Assembly: GCF_036181745.1 (NCBI RefSeq)
Contig: NZ_CP108080.1
Span: 8,063,501 to 8,127,500 of the forward strand
Direction: 5' to 3'
DNA: 64,000 nucleotides
Source: Streptomyces sp. NBC_00259
Lineage (GTDB): Bacteria; Actinomycetota; Actinomycetes; Streptomycetales; Streptomycetaceae
Of this stretch, positions 52,411 to 61,230 are shown in pieces. Every line of letters begins with the position of its first letter. The stretch's first letter is position 1. The notes beneath the pieces were generated by a model. That model saw only the letters and a program-made list of their open reading frames with translations. It was not told the DNA's origin and made no database searches. A program made the translations under genes and the position numbers.

Positions 52411-52469
52411 TCAGGTGGCCTGGTCGAAGAACTTCACGGCTGGTGGTCGGTGTGCTCGTGGTAGGACAC
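52411..52469 (-). pseudogene. CMD gene with internal deletion, right copy
   Basis: GTG at 52467-52469 then SYHEHTDHQ, directly fused with a frame change to the last residues AVKFFDQA of the CMD protein. About 290 bases are missing relative to 38745-39098. Confidence 0.75.
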
Positions 52470-52562
52470 GGTGCGCTCCTGTGCTGTCGGCCGTGGTGGG
52501 GCGGGACGCAGTGGCGTCCCGCGGGTCGGCTGGGTGTCTGAGGAAGAGGGGGTGGCGGCCGG

Positions 52563-53351
52563 TCAGTACTGGTTGCGTCCGGCCCTGACGCCGCCGTCGA
52601 CGTCCCAGGTGGCGCCGGTGACCCAGTCGGTCTGGTCGGACAGGAGGAAGGCGACGGTGGGAGCGACGTCGTCGGGGGTTCCGATGCGGCCGAGGGGGTG
52701 GAAGGTGTTGAACGCGTCGAGGGCGGAGTCGATCTCGCCCTTGGGGATGAACGCCTCGTAGATGGGGGTCCGCACCACGGCGGGGGCCACGGTGTTGACC
52801 CGGATGCCGTAGGGGGCGAGTTCCATGGCCAGGTGCTGGGTGAGGGAGTGCAGGCCGGCCTTGGCCACGGAGTAGGCCGACGAGGGGGTGGCGGCCATGG
52901 CCTGGTGAGCCAGCATGCCGCCGATGTTGACGATGGCGCCCTTGTTGCCGCGGGCGATGATGTTGCCGGCGACGGTCTGGGTGACGAAGTAGAAGGCCCG
53001 GGTGATGGCCTGGTAGCGGTCGTAGTCCTCCTGGGTGTGCTCCAGGAAGGACTTCGGCTCGAAGATGCCGGCGGCGTTGACGAGCAGGGTGGCGTCGGCG
53101 TGCTGCTCGGTCAGAATGTCGCGCAGGCGGTCCACGGCAGCATGGTCGAACAGGTCGGCGGCCAGACCGACAGCGTTCCCGGACCCGGCCAGGGCGGCCA
53201 CCGCCTGGGAAGCGCTGGTCTCGGACCGGCCGGTGACGACGGCGCTGCCGCCACCGTCGAGGACACGGCGAGCGACGGCCAGCCCCATACCGCTGGTACC
53301 GCCGATCACGACGACCTTCTGCCCGGTGAAGTCGGGGGTGCTGTTGGGCAT
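52563..53351 (-). CDS. SDR family oxidoreductase, right copy
   Basis: 262-residue SDR, ATG 53349-53351 (MPNSTPDFTGQKVVVIGG), AAGGAG upstream. Motifs as in the other two copies. It is a mosaic: AALAGSGNAVGLAADLF agrees with the middle copy, DRLRDILTEQHAD and the AGRNQY end with the left copy. Long stretches of DNA appear identical to 39192-39980. The gene is intact although its CMD, LysR and FAD-oxidoreductase partners are all broken. Confidence 0.92.
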   Translation of the reverse strand: MPNSTPDFTGQKVVVIGGTSGMGLAVARRVLDGGGSAVVTGRSETSASQAVAALAGSGNAVGLAADLFDHAAVDRLRDILTEQHADATLLVNAAGIFEPKSFLEHTQEDYDRYQAITRAFYFVTQTVAGNIIARGNKGAIVNIGGMLAHQAMAATPSSAYSVAKAGLHSLTQHLAMELAPYGIRVNTVAPAVVRTPIYEAFIPKGEIDSALDAFNTFHPLGRIGTPDDVAPTVAFLLSDQTDWVTGATWDVDGGVRAGRNQY

Positions 53352-53460
53352 GACGTGTGCTCCTTGATGCGCGTTCAGTACTTGTGAATCGCAAGTAGTG
53401 CCGGAAGGCACCGTAGACGGCTCCGCACGGCTCCGGTAGGGGATCACGAGTAATGCGGAT

Positions 53461-53475
53461 ATAACGGGTATTTAT
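53461..53475. promoter_or_regulatory. LysR-type box, right copy
   Basis: ATAACGGGTATTTAT, keeping ATAACGGGT and the T-N11-A spacing of the boxes at 40247 and 45235, 110 bases upstream of the SDR start. Confidence 0.5.
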
Positions 53476-53544
53476 GGCCCGCCGCTCGACGCCGTGCCCG
53501 GGGCGCGGCCGGGGGGCCTCCCCGGCCCCCGTGAGCGCCGTGAC
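53474..53544 (-). pseudogene. lysR 3' tail, right copy
   Basis: Minus strand reads VTALTGAGEAPRPRPGHGVE, the C-terminal tail seen in the left lysR remnant (VTALTGAGEVPRPRP). Everything else of the regulator is gone, and the tail is fused to the start of the oxidoreductase remnant. Confidence 0.6.
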
Positions 53545-53546
53545 AC

Positions 53547-54733
53547 GTCGCCGCCGTCCTGGCGCACCGCGACAGACTTTCCGGGAACTGGCACGACGAG
53601 GACCAGGTCGAGTGGCTGAAGCAGGTCGGCGTCGACCTGATACGCGGTCACGGACGCCTCGACGGACCCAAACAGGTTGCCGTGCAGACCCCCGACGGCG
53701 AGACGATCCGACTGTCCGCCCGGCACGCCGTCGCCATGTGCACCGGCACCAGCGCCGTACTACCGGACCTGCCAGGACTGGACGGGGTGCATCCCTGGAC
53801 CAGCCGGGAGGCGACCAGCGCCTACGAGGGGCCCGGCCGGCTGGCCATCGTCGGCGGGGGTGTGGTGGCCGTCGAAATGGCCACCGCCTGGCAGGCCCTC
53901 GGCTCCCAGGTGACCCTGCTGGTCCGCGAGGACGGGCTGCTGCAGCGGATGGAACCCTTCGCGGGGGAGATGGTCGCGCAGAGCCTGCGCGAGGCGGGCG
54001 TTGACGTGCGGTTCGAGACGAAGGTGACGTCGGTGGCGCGAGCGGGCGGCGAGGTGCGTATCGAGCTTGCGAACGGTGGGGAAGTGACGTGTGACGAGAT
54101 CCTGTTCGCCATCGGGCGGGCTCCGCGCACGGCGGACGTCGGTCTGGAGACGGTCGGCGTCACCCCGGGTGACTGGCTGACGGTGGACGACACCTTCCAG
54201 GTGACCGGCGTCGACGGCGGCTAGCTCTACGCGGTCGGCGACGTCAACCATCGTGCCCTCCTCACCCACCAGGGCAAGTACCAGGCCCGGATCGCCGGCG
54301 CCGCCATCGGGGCCCGCGCCAAGGGCGAGCCGGTCGACGACGCCCGGTGGGGCGCGCACGCCGCGACTGCCGACAGCGCCGCGGTCCCTCAGGTCGTCTT
54401 CACCGACCCAGAAGTCGCCTCCGTCGGTCTGACGACCCGCGAGGCACAGCGGACCGGGCGCCGGGTAGAAGTGGTGGACTACGACATCGGACGGGTGGCG
54501 GGTGCGGCCCAGTACGCCGAGGGCTACCGCGGCAAGGCCCGTATGCTCATCGAGACCGACCGCGGCACCGTGGCCGGGGTCACCTTCGTCGGCCCCGCGT
54601 GGGAGAACTGCTGCACTCGGCCACCATCGCGGTCGTCGGCGAGGTGCCGATCGACAGGCTCTGGCACGCCGTGCCCGCCTTCCCGACGGTCAGCGAGGTC
54701 TGGCTGCGGCTGCTGGCGACCTATCGCACATAG
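53547..54733 (+). pseudogene. FAD/NAD(P) oxidoreductase, truncated and with a stop codon
   Basis: Paralogue of the gene at 42776 lacking the first 80 or so residues (FAD site and Cys pair). It starts at VAAVLAHRDRLSGNWHDEDQVEW and keeps the NAD(P) site LAIVGGGVVAVEMATAW. TAG at 54222-54224 replaces the Trp of DGWLYAVGD, and a one-base shift near 54597 precedes GELLHSATIAVVG. The end, HAVPAFPTVSEVW, shows the same F-P-T in place of H-P-T as the intact copy. Confidence 0.85.
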
Positions 54734-54759
54734 TGGGTCAGGGACTGGCGCGGTGGCTG

Positions 54760-54954
54760 GTGCTCCCACGACCGCAGACTGAGCGTCGGCGCCCGCGCCG
54801 CCGTATTCCTCATTTCTCGGGGACGTGGATGGCGTGCAGGTCGTAGGCGACCAGCGCGTCGTGCGCCTCCCTCGGGAAGCGGGCCTTCTCGTCGACCGCC
54901 GCGGCGTGCGGTGCGATCTTGGCGTCGGCGAGTGCGGACCGTCTCGCGGAGCAT
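54760..54954 (-). pseudogene. Acyl-CoA dehydrogenase N-terminal fragment
   Basis: ATG near 54954 with AAGGAG upstream. After LRETVR a frameshift leads to ADAKIAPHAAAVDEKARFP and REAHDALVAYDLHAIHVPE, and a second to EEYGGAGADAQSAVV: the helical N-terminus of an acyl-CoA dehydrogenase. The remaining 300 or more residues are missing. Confidence 0.68.
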
Positions 54955-54973
54955 GTCGTGCTCCTTGGGGGTG

Positions 54974-55015
54974 GTGTGCGGCGCTGCCGTTACGGGGGAG
55001 CGGAGCGCCGCACAC
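54974..55015. terminator. Hairpin
   Basis: GTGTGCGGCGCT (54974-54985) and AGCGCCGCACAC (55004-55015) are perfect 12-base arms around an 18-base loop, upstream of the acyl-CoA dehydrogenase remnant. Possibly a terminator for leftward transcripts from 55278. Confidence 0.5.
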
Positions 55016-55277
55016 CGGCCGGGCCCGTGCGGGGCGGCAGTATGGGCGAGCGGGTCGGGCACACCCTCGAGTGCTCGACCGGCAGAATGTGCGGTTCTGC
55101 TTGGCTCGCGTACCTGCCGCACCGTGGGCCCGGCGGTCAGGGGGAGCGGCGCGTCGTGGCGCCGGGTGCCGGGTGCCGGGTGCCGACGGGCCGGTACCGA
55201 CGGAGCGGCGGGCGAACCGGGTGAAGTACTCCAGCGCTGCGCAGGCGGACCGAAGCCCTCCGGCTGCCGGCCCCGGG
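55016..55277. other. Spacer, no gene seen
   Basis: GC-rich, with a tandem GCCGGGTGCCGGGTGCCGGGTG repeat-like run near 55163-55186 described here only in part; no coding signal. Confidence 0.3.
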
Positions 55278-56141
55278 TCAGGGGGTGATCATCGGGGTGC
55301 GCAGGGTGCCGATGCTTTCGATCCAGGTGACCAGCACGTCTCCCGGAGCCAGGAACTTCTGCGGGGTGCGGGCACCGCCGACACCGGCCGGGGTGCCGGT
55401 GAAGATCAGGTCGCCCGGCAGCAGGGGGCATACGGCCGACAGGCGGGTGATGAGCTCCGGGACGTCGAAGACCATCTCGGAGGTGCGGCTCTTCTGCAGG
55501 ACCTCGCCGCCTTCGAGCCGGCAGCCCAGCTCCAGGTCGTCGGGGTCGGCGAACTCATCGGTGCTGACCAGTTCCGGGCCAAGCGGTGCGAAGCCCGGGT
55601 AGGACTTGCCGAGGGAGAACTGCGGGGCAGGACCGGTCAATTGCAGCCGCCGTTCGGACAAGTCCTGCCCCACGGTCAGCCCGGCCACATACGACCAGGC
55701 GGTCTCACGGGTCGCGCGGTGGCAGTGGCGGCCGATGACGGCGACGAGCTCGGCCTCCCAGTCGACCAGCCCGTCGGGGAGGGTGACGGCCGTGTCATGG
55801 CCGGTCAGGGACGTAACGAACTTGGTGAAGACAGCCGGTTCCGACGGCACGTCCAGCTTCGACTCCGCGATGTGGTCCCGGTAGTTCAGACCGACCGCGA
55901 AGATCTGAGAGGGCCGGGGAACGGGCGGCCCCCACACCGCGCCGGCGTCCGTGCCGACCCGCGGGGCCCTCGCCGCGTCCGATGACGCCAAGAACGTGCG
56001 CGCCCAGGAGGAGAACGCCTCCCAGTCGGCCAGCGCGCTCTGCGCAGCGGGACCGAAACGTCCCCCACTCGCCTCCGTGGCGTCGAAGTAGCCCTGCGGG
56101 CCCTTGATGACCAGTCGTCCGTCGATGTTTGCCAGGCGCAT
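55278..56141 (-). CDS. Fumarylacetoacetate hydrolase family protein (copy 1)
   Basis: 287-residue FAH-fold enzyme (hydrolase, hydratase or decarboxylase of 2-keto acid intermediates). ATG 56139-56141 (MRLANIDGRLVIKGPQGYFD) with GAGGA upstream. QIFAVGLNYRDHIAES near 93-108 and DWEAELVAVIGR near 138-149 supply metal ligands (E-x-E); GLTVGQDLSERRLQ, FSLGKSYPGFAPLGPELV and LLPGDLIFTGTPAGVGGAR are typical. It is a paralogue of the gene at 61231. It is divergent from the GntR gene with a dyad between, so probably repressed by it. May act after ring cleavage in the aromatic pathway encoded nearby. Confidence 0.88.
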   Translation of the reverse strand: MRLANIDGRLVIKGPQGYFDATEASGGRFGPAAQSALADWEAFSSWARTFLASSDAARAPRVGTDAGAVWGPPVPRPSQIFAVGLNYRDHIAESKLDVPSEPAVFTKFVTSLTGHDTAVTLPDGLVDWEAELVAVIGRHCHRATRETAWSYVAGLTVGQDLSERRLQLTGPAPQFSLGKSYPGFAPLGPELVSTDEFADPDDLELGCRLEGGEVLQKSRTSEMVFDVPELITRLSAVCPLLPGDLIFTGTPAGVGGARTPQKFLAPGDVLVTWIESIGTLRTPMITP

Positions 56142-56212
56142 GAGGTCCTCCATGCCGTGCGGTGTCCTGCGGCCGCAAGTCTTCACCCAGGATTTCGCTA
56201 AAGCAATAGATT

Positions 56213-56237
56213 AACGATAATTATTAGTATTGTCGTT
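56213..56237. promoter_or_regulatory. Dyad operator between FAH and gntR
   Basis: AACGATAAT and ATTGTCGTT arms (one mismatch) around TTATTAG-like AT-rich centre, in the 117-base divergent gap. Low-GC relative to the flanks; a plausible GntR/FCD operator overlapping both promoters. Confidence 0.55.
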
Positions 56238-56258
56238 TCGCTGCTACGGTGTTCGGTC

Positions 56259-56939
56259 ATGGCTGGTGAGAAGGCAACGAGAGGCGGCGTCGTCTACGCG
56301 CTGATCCGCGAGGACATCTTTCAAGGGGTGCTCAGGCCCGGGCAGCGGCTGCGTCTGGTGGAGCTGGCCCAGCGCTTTTCGGTCAGCCAGTCGGTTGTGC
56401 GTGAAGCCCTTACCCGCCTGTCGGAGCAGGGCCTCGTCCACGCCGCCCCCCAGCAGGGATTCCGTGTGGTCACGGTGTCCCTGGAGGACCTGAACGAACT
56501 CACCGAAGCCCGGGTGGAGATCGAGACCCTGGTGCTGCGCCGGGCGATAGAACGGGGCAGCCTCAGGTGGGAGGCGGACGTGGTCGCGGCCCACCATCAC
56601 CTGGCCGGTGTCACCGCAGTGCGGCCGGACGGCACCCTGAACAGCGAGTGGTTCACGATCCATGAGCGTTTCCACCAGAGGCTGCTCGATGCGTGCGGCA
56701 ATGCCCGGCTGCTGGCCGCCGCCCTCAGCTTGAGGGATGCGGCCACGCTGTACCGGCGCTGGTCGCGGCCCGTGGGCCATGACACCCAGCGCGATGTGGC
56801 GGCCGAGCACCAAGAGCTCGTCGACTCGGTGCTGCGCAGAGACGCCGACGGGGCGGCCGAGCTGCTCGCCCGGCACATCGACCGCACCTCCCAGGCTCTG
56901 CGTGCGGTGATCGAGAAGGACCCCGCCACGGTGGAGTAG
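56259..56939 (+). CDS. GntR family (FCD subfamily) regulator
   Basis: 226 residues, ATG 56259. N-terminal winged HTH: VYALIREDIFQGVLRPGQRLR then LVELAQRFSVSQSVVREALTRL and LVHAAPQQGFRV. The C-terminal FCD helical domain holds ELTEARVEIETLVLRRAI, and metal-binding-type His residues (HERFHQRLL and AEHQELVDSVLRRDADGAAELLARHI). FCD ligands are organic acids, matching the divergent FAH-family gene. Confidence 0.9.
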   Translation: MAGEKATRGGVVYALIREDIFQGVLRPGQRLRLVELAQRFSVSQSVVREALTRLSEQGLVHAAPQQGFRVVTVSLEDLNELTEARVEIETLVLRRAIERGSLRWEADVVAAHHHLAGVTAVRPDGTLNSEWFTIHERFHQRLLDACGNARLLAAALSLRDAATLYRRWSRPVGHDTQRDVAAEHQELVDSVLRRDADGAAELLARHIDRTSQALRAVIEKDPATVE

Positions 56940-57112
56940 CCGGGCAGGGCGACGATGTTGCGGACACCGGCCGGCCTGCTCGTGCTCGCCCTGACCGAGA
57001 GCCGGCCGGGACGCGCAGTGCCGCTGTCGCCGGCGTCGTGCACGGGGTGGTCCGGCGGCGACCAGCAAGGCACAGCAGCGCATGCTGCTCTCACGACGGC
57101 AAGGACGGCGTC

Positions 57113-57229
57113 ATGACGGCTCACCACACATCCGGTCCCGCCGACTGGATCTACCGGCTCGATCCGAAGCCCGAAGTGGCCGCCATTGCCGGCCACTACT
57201 GCTTCTACGACACGGAGCTGGTGAAGTAA
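57113..57229 (+). pseudogene. Short ORF resembling a DUF427 piece
   Basis: MTAHHTSGPADWIYRLDPKP then EVAAIAGHYCFYDTELVK. The pattern P-x-x-AIxxHxxFY recalls DUF427 proteins, of which this would be a fragment. Weak evidence. Confidence 0.3.
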
Positions 57230-57338
57230 GGGAGGGCTCACGGCCTTGGGATGCGTCCGCTGCAGAGATCTTCGACGCGGTGGGCGCGGTCGAGGGGCTC
57301 AGCGCTGCTCAGAGCACCTGGAGAATTCGAGCACAAGC

Positions 57339-57706
57339 ATGGTTCCGGTCGTGGCCGAGTACGACTTCCCGCAGGATCTTCTCGACGCGCAGGCGCGCCT
57401 CCAGTAGGCACGAGCGACTGGGAGGCGCTGTGCCGAACGCTGCCCTGGTCGGTCGAGCCCACGTCTGGCTGGCCGGGGGAGGAGCATCCGCACACCGGGA
57501 TCGTGACCGGCGGCTGGGAGGACAGCCCCGGCTACACCGACGAGCAGAAGGCGGAGGACACGCGGCTGCGCGCGCTGGTGCGGGACCTGTCGATCACGGT
57601 GTCCACACACCCGTACTGGGCGACTCTCCAGGGCGGGGACGTCGTGGCAGCCCGGATGGCGCTGAAGCACCACCCCGATGTCCTGCCAAGCCCCGCCGGG
57701 GCATAA
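57339..57706 (+). pseudogene. Conserved actinobacterial hypothetical gene, broken
   Basis: ATG 57339: MVPVVAEYDFPQDLLDAQARLQ, then TAG where relatives (from memory) have Gln, then a one-base loss, after which the downstream frame reads WEALCRTLPWSVEPTSGWPG, DSPGYTDEQKAEDTRLRALVRD and LSITVSTHPYWATLQGGDVV to PSPAGA. The family is a common Streptomyces small protein of unknown function. Confidence 0.6.
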
Positions 57707-58080
57707 CTGATGGATGCGTGAACCGTGATGGATCACCTGACTGAGAGACGTGGCAGGTCCTCACCTTTACCGACCACATCGAAGGTGACCGGGTCACCCG
57801 TTGGAGCGGCGTGTAGCCCCCTCGCGTTCTGCTTTACCGTGCGTGGAAAGCCTCTTCGTCACGTGGCGTTGAGGGGGGGCGGATGCGGCGATCTGTTTGC
57901 CGGCTTCTTCTTCAAGTCGGTCCACGACAGCGGTTGCTCACGGGTGGTTTGGGAGGCACCCCGAATCTCGGAGGGGCGCTGTTCGCGAGTTTTGACGGCA
58001 CTGTGGTGCTTGCCAGGACAGCATGGGGATGCTCCTCGCTACAGGGGCTGGTCACGCGTCCCGTCGAGCGCAGGTTCTAA
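57707..58080. other. Intergenic stretch, no gene seen
   Basis: Open frames exist on the plus strand but show no motif, and their codon use is not Streptomyces-like. Somewhat lower GC near 57760-57860. Confidence 0.35.
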
Positions 58081-59208
58081 TTAATACTGATCCAGGCGGT
58101 GTGCGTACGGGGTCGGCAGAGACTGCGTGCCGCCTCCGGGGAACCAAGCCGTACAAAGATCCCGGTACCGTTCGGGGATCGACATGCCGTGTACGTATGC
58201 GTCATCGGTCGACCAGTAGCCAAGAAGCAGCCGGATGAGCGCCCTGTCATCGGGGAGCAGGTCGCCGCGTCGCAGCGCGTCGAACGCCTTGTCGTAGACC
58301 CTGTCCGGCTGCTGCACGGCAGCCCGGCGCCGCAGCTCGGGCTCGAGCTTCCGCACCAGGGACGACCGGTTCAGAACGGCGGCCATCATCCCGCCGCTCG
58401 GCGGAAATCTCTGCTGGTAGGTGCAGCCCATATGGCGAGCCACTTGGCCGGTGAGGCTGTCGGCCGGCTCCCGCACTGTGAATCCGCTCAGACGCCGTTG
58501 CCAGCAGAGTCGGGCGGTGGCCATGAGCAGCAGGTGTGCCGCGGTGGCATTCTCGGCCACCAGTTCGTCCACGGTCAGCGAATCCAGGGGGGTCACCGAA
58601 GGCTCGGCCCTCCAGCACGGCATAGCCGACGGCAGCACCATCGGTCTGCAGGACCAGGGTCTGCGATCCAGGCTTCCACGTGGCCTGGGGGATGAGTCGG
58701 TTCCAGCCTGCGTGCCGTGCGTGGGTCCAGGGCCGCTGAGCGTGCGCGGTGTTGTACAGACGGATCATCGCCGGAAGATCGGCCGGAGAGCCGCTGTGGA
58801 TGCCCGGGACGGCCGTACCCAGATCGTCTCCCACCGCCTGTTCGACGTTGCGCACGGGGATGACCAGGTGCCCTTCGGCGACGGCTCCGACGAAGCCGAA
58901 CTGCTCGTACACCCCCTCGATACCGTTGGATACGAAGGCGATGCCCACCCTCTGTGCCATGCCGGCCAACGCCTGGCGGAGGAGTCGACTCATGTGCCCT
59001 GACGTCGGAACTCGGGCTGGGTCTCCACGCCACCGATGCCTTCCGCGGCAACGGCCACCGCGCCGAATCGCAGTTGGAAGGAGAGCGCCTCCAACTCGGC
59101 GACCGGATCGCCTCCAGCGGTCCGCAGCCGGCAGTAACGCACTTGCAGACTGCGCACTTCCTGATCCGGAACTTCGGTGTAGCCGGCCCTTGGCTCATGA
59201 TCCGACAC
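58081..59208 (-). pseudogene. GNAT acetyltransferase-like gene with two frameshifts
   Basis: Three successive minus-strand frames make one protein of about 370 residues. Part 1: YTEVPDQEVRSLQVRYCRLR, AEGIGGVETQPEFRRQG (acetyl-CoA loop region). Part 2 begins near 58990: MSRLLRQALAGMAQRVGIAF, NGIEGVYEQFGFVGAVAEGHL, LYNTAHAQRPWTHARHAGWN. Part 3 from about 58620: LDSLTVDELVAENATAAHLLL, RVYDKAFDALRRGDLLPDDRA, ending AHRLDQY. Each junction needs a single base change. The ETxPxxRRQGH acetyl-CoA motif identifies an Eis-like GNAT. If the reading is a sequencing artefact the gene would be intact. Confidence 0.65.
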
Positions 59209-59245
59209 GGAAGGTCCTCAGCTTCTTGATCGCACGGCGGTGCCG

Positions 59246-59419
59246 TCATTTCCCGTGAACATCAGCGATGTCCTTTACCGGCCCACTGCTGCTGAGACCC
59301 GTAACGCTGTCACCGAAAGTGAATGAAGTCAGATGTTCCCGTGACTCACCGACAAAGCCACCGAGCGCTGTGACGACAGCGTCGATGTACGGGCGGTGCG
59401 GCGGTGTCTGGTCGCTCAT
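59246..59419 (-). CDS. Short ORF, possible DUF6292-like N-terminus
   Basis: 57 residues: MSDQTPPHRPYIDAVVTALGGF, SREHLTSFTFGDSV. The opening PHxPYIxAVxxAL resembles DUF6292 proteins, which are longer; probably a fragment. Low confidence. Confidence 0.3.
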   Translation of the reverse strand: MSDQTPPHRPYIDAVVTALGGFVGESREHLTSFTFGDSVTGLSSSGPVKDIADVHGK

Positions 59420-59620
59420 GTCCTGGACAACGAGCAGTCCAGCGCTGCGGCACGTGCATGACGTCTCGCTCGGGCTGCGCCGTCCGATGGGACACCACCG
59501 CATCCGGCTGACTCATCGTCTGGAATCCCGCACCACACGGCTCCCAATACGCGCTGTCCAGGCGCCCGGGGGGTAGCACATAGTGGACCGGACACTTCAC
59601 CGATCACGAACGGACGGCCT

Positions 59621-60190
59621 GTGACGACTGCGTACAGCGAATCCTCCACCGAGCGCATCCCGGGACGGTCCTGGACCATCCGCCTGACGGGACACAGCGA
59701 CCGCACCGCCACCGTCACCTGCAGCACCGCCGCGTGCCGCATGCCGGCCCGCTCCAAGAACCTCGCCGCGATGCGCACCTTCGCCGCCCAGCACGCCGCC
59801 GCCCACGCCAAGGTGGCCACGATCCGGCCCAACGCCTCCTGCCATTGCCGCGCCCAGCAGTGCGCCGCCCACCCGGACATGACGGTGCACTGCGCCGGCG
59901 CCGTGGTGATGATCCTGCGCCATGACCCGACGGTGGGCCGAGTGTGGAGCGTGGAGGAAGTCTGCGCGGCCTGCGCTCCCCTGATCACCCACGCTACGGT
60001 CATCGCCCGTGCCGCCCGGCCCCAACCTGCCGCACCCGAGAAGGATCCCGCGCAGGTCCCGGCCCCGCGCTCGGCCGTACCGGGTGGGTTCTCCTCGCCG
60101 GGCGCCCCGACGACTGGTGATGCCCAGCGCCGCCGGCCCCGGCCCACGGCCCGGCGACCGCGCCGCCCGGGCAACGGGCAGGGACGCTGA
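59621..60190 (+). CDS. Cys/His-rich hypothetical protein
   Basis: 189 residues from GTG 59621. The core (residues 30-125) is rich in Cys and His: VTCSTAACRMPARSKNLAAM, AAQHAAAHAK, ASCHCRAQQCAAHPDMTVHC and EVCAACAPLITHA, enough for two zinc sites. The C-terminal 60 residues are Pro/Arg/Ala-rich and probably disordered. Similar proteins occur in Streptomyces accessory regions (from memory), function unknown. Confidence 0.55.
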   Translation: MTTAYSESSTERIPGRSWTIRLTGHSDRTATVTCSTAACRMPARSKNLAAMRTFAAQHAAAHAKVATIRPNASCHCRAQQCAAHPDMTVHCAGAVVMILRHDPTVGRVWSVEEVCAACAPLITHATVIARAARPQPAAPEKDPAQVPAPRSAVPGGFSSPGAPTTGDAQRRRPRPTARRPRRPGNGQGR

Positions 60191-60727
60191 CCGCACAGCG
60201 GCGCGAGAGTGCCACGTCGAGATGGGCGAAGGGGCTGGGGTAGGAGCGCGGGGCGACGTAGCCGATGGGGTGGCGGGGAATGCCCCACTCGTCGAGGAGC
60301 TGTGTGATGCTGCCCCCGTGGCGGTCCGCCGGCGTCGACACCCTCCACGGCCTGTCCCGCATCCTGCCGTTCCTGGACCCTGTATCCGCCGACGAAGCGG
60401 CTCGCCTGTTGCGAGGATGACCTCGCAAGACCTGCCCAGCGAGCGCCACGAGCACCTGATGGCGATGCGCGGCGCGGAGGTACATCGACGATTCGGACGT
60501 CAAAGCGCAGGTTGCGGATCGGCGCTGGTCACATGGGCGCTGTCAGCCCAAAGTAAGCGGACTTTTGTGTTCCGGGGACCAAGAGTCGGTGCCGCGGTCG
60601 CGGGTTGACTGCTCTGTGTGGGTGGCAGGAGCCGGCCACTCGGCCCGGCCGCTGGGGCGTCACCGTGGTGCTGTGACGGTGCCTGCGCGGTCGGGCCGAC
60701 GGTACTGGAGCACGGTGCGAGGCAGCC
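60191..60727. other. Mostly non-coding stretch with a coding-like fragment
   Basis: Minus strand near 60200-60320 reads GGSITQLLDEWGIPRHPIGY then VAPRSYPSPFAHLDVAL, which looks like real protein but has no start or recognised family. The rest shows nothing. Confidence 0.35.
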
Positions 60728-61117
60728 ATGGACAGTTTGGTCGGAGCTTGGGCCCTTGAGGACTTCTCGGAAACATGTCAGGGGACGGTCATCCGTCCGC
60801 TCGGGGAGCGTCCCAGCGGGGTGCTGCTCTACGCCGCCGACGGGTGGATGAGCGCACTGCTGACAGCCGATCCCGATGTGGCCCCGGTCGCATCCCACGT
60901 CCAGGAGACAGTGGGCCGGACCGTGGCGTATGCCGGCCGCTGGGAGCGCGAGGCGGACGGGCCGGTCATGCACCTTATTCAGGCCAGTCACTACGCACCG
61001 TGGGTGGGGACGACCTTGGTGCGCGATGTCCGGTTCAGTCCGGGACGGCTGGAGCTGACAGCTGCCGGGGCCGATGAGTCCCTGTTGCGCCTGCGCTGGC
61101 GACGGGCCGACGCCTGA
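60728..61117 (+). CDS. Lipocalin-like domain protein
   Basis: 129 residues, ATG 60728. MDSLVGAWALEDFSETCQGT followed by GERPSGVLLYAADGWMSALL is the hallmark of the Lipocalin_5 domain (LVGxWxLxSF ... PxGxxxxGxLxYxxDGxMS); later AGRWEREADGPVMHLIQAS and VRDVRFSPGRLELTA finish the barrel. Such proteins may bind or modify small aromatic ligands and often accompany catabolic genes; here a meta-cleavage operon starts 113 bases downstream. Confidence 0.8.
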   Translation: MDSLVGAWALEDFSETCQGTVIRPLGERPSGVLLYAADGWMSALLTADPDVAPVASHVQETVGRTVAYAGRWEREADGPVMHLIQASHYAPWVGTTLVRDVRFSPGRLELTAAGADESLLRLRWRRADA

Positions 61118-61230
61118 CGGCGTGGGACCGGGCCGGCCGCCCGCCTCACAGCCGGAGCAGCGACAACGACCGCCTGGCTGATCACCCTCTCATCCCCTCT
61201 TCCCCTTTATTCTCATGGAGGTGTTGTGCC

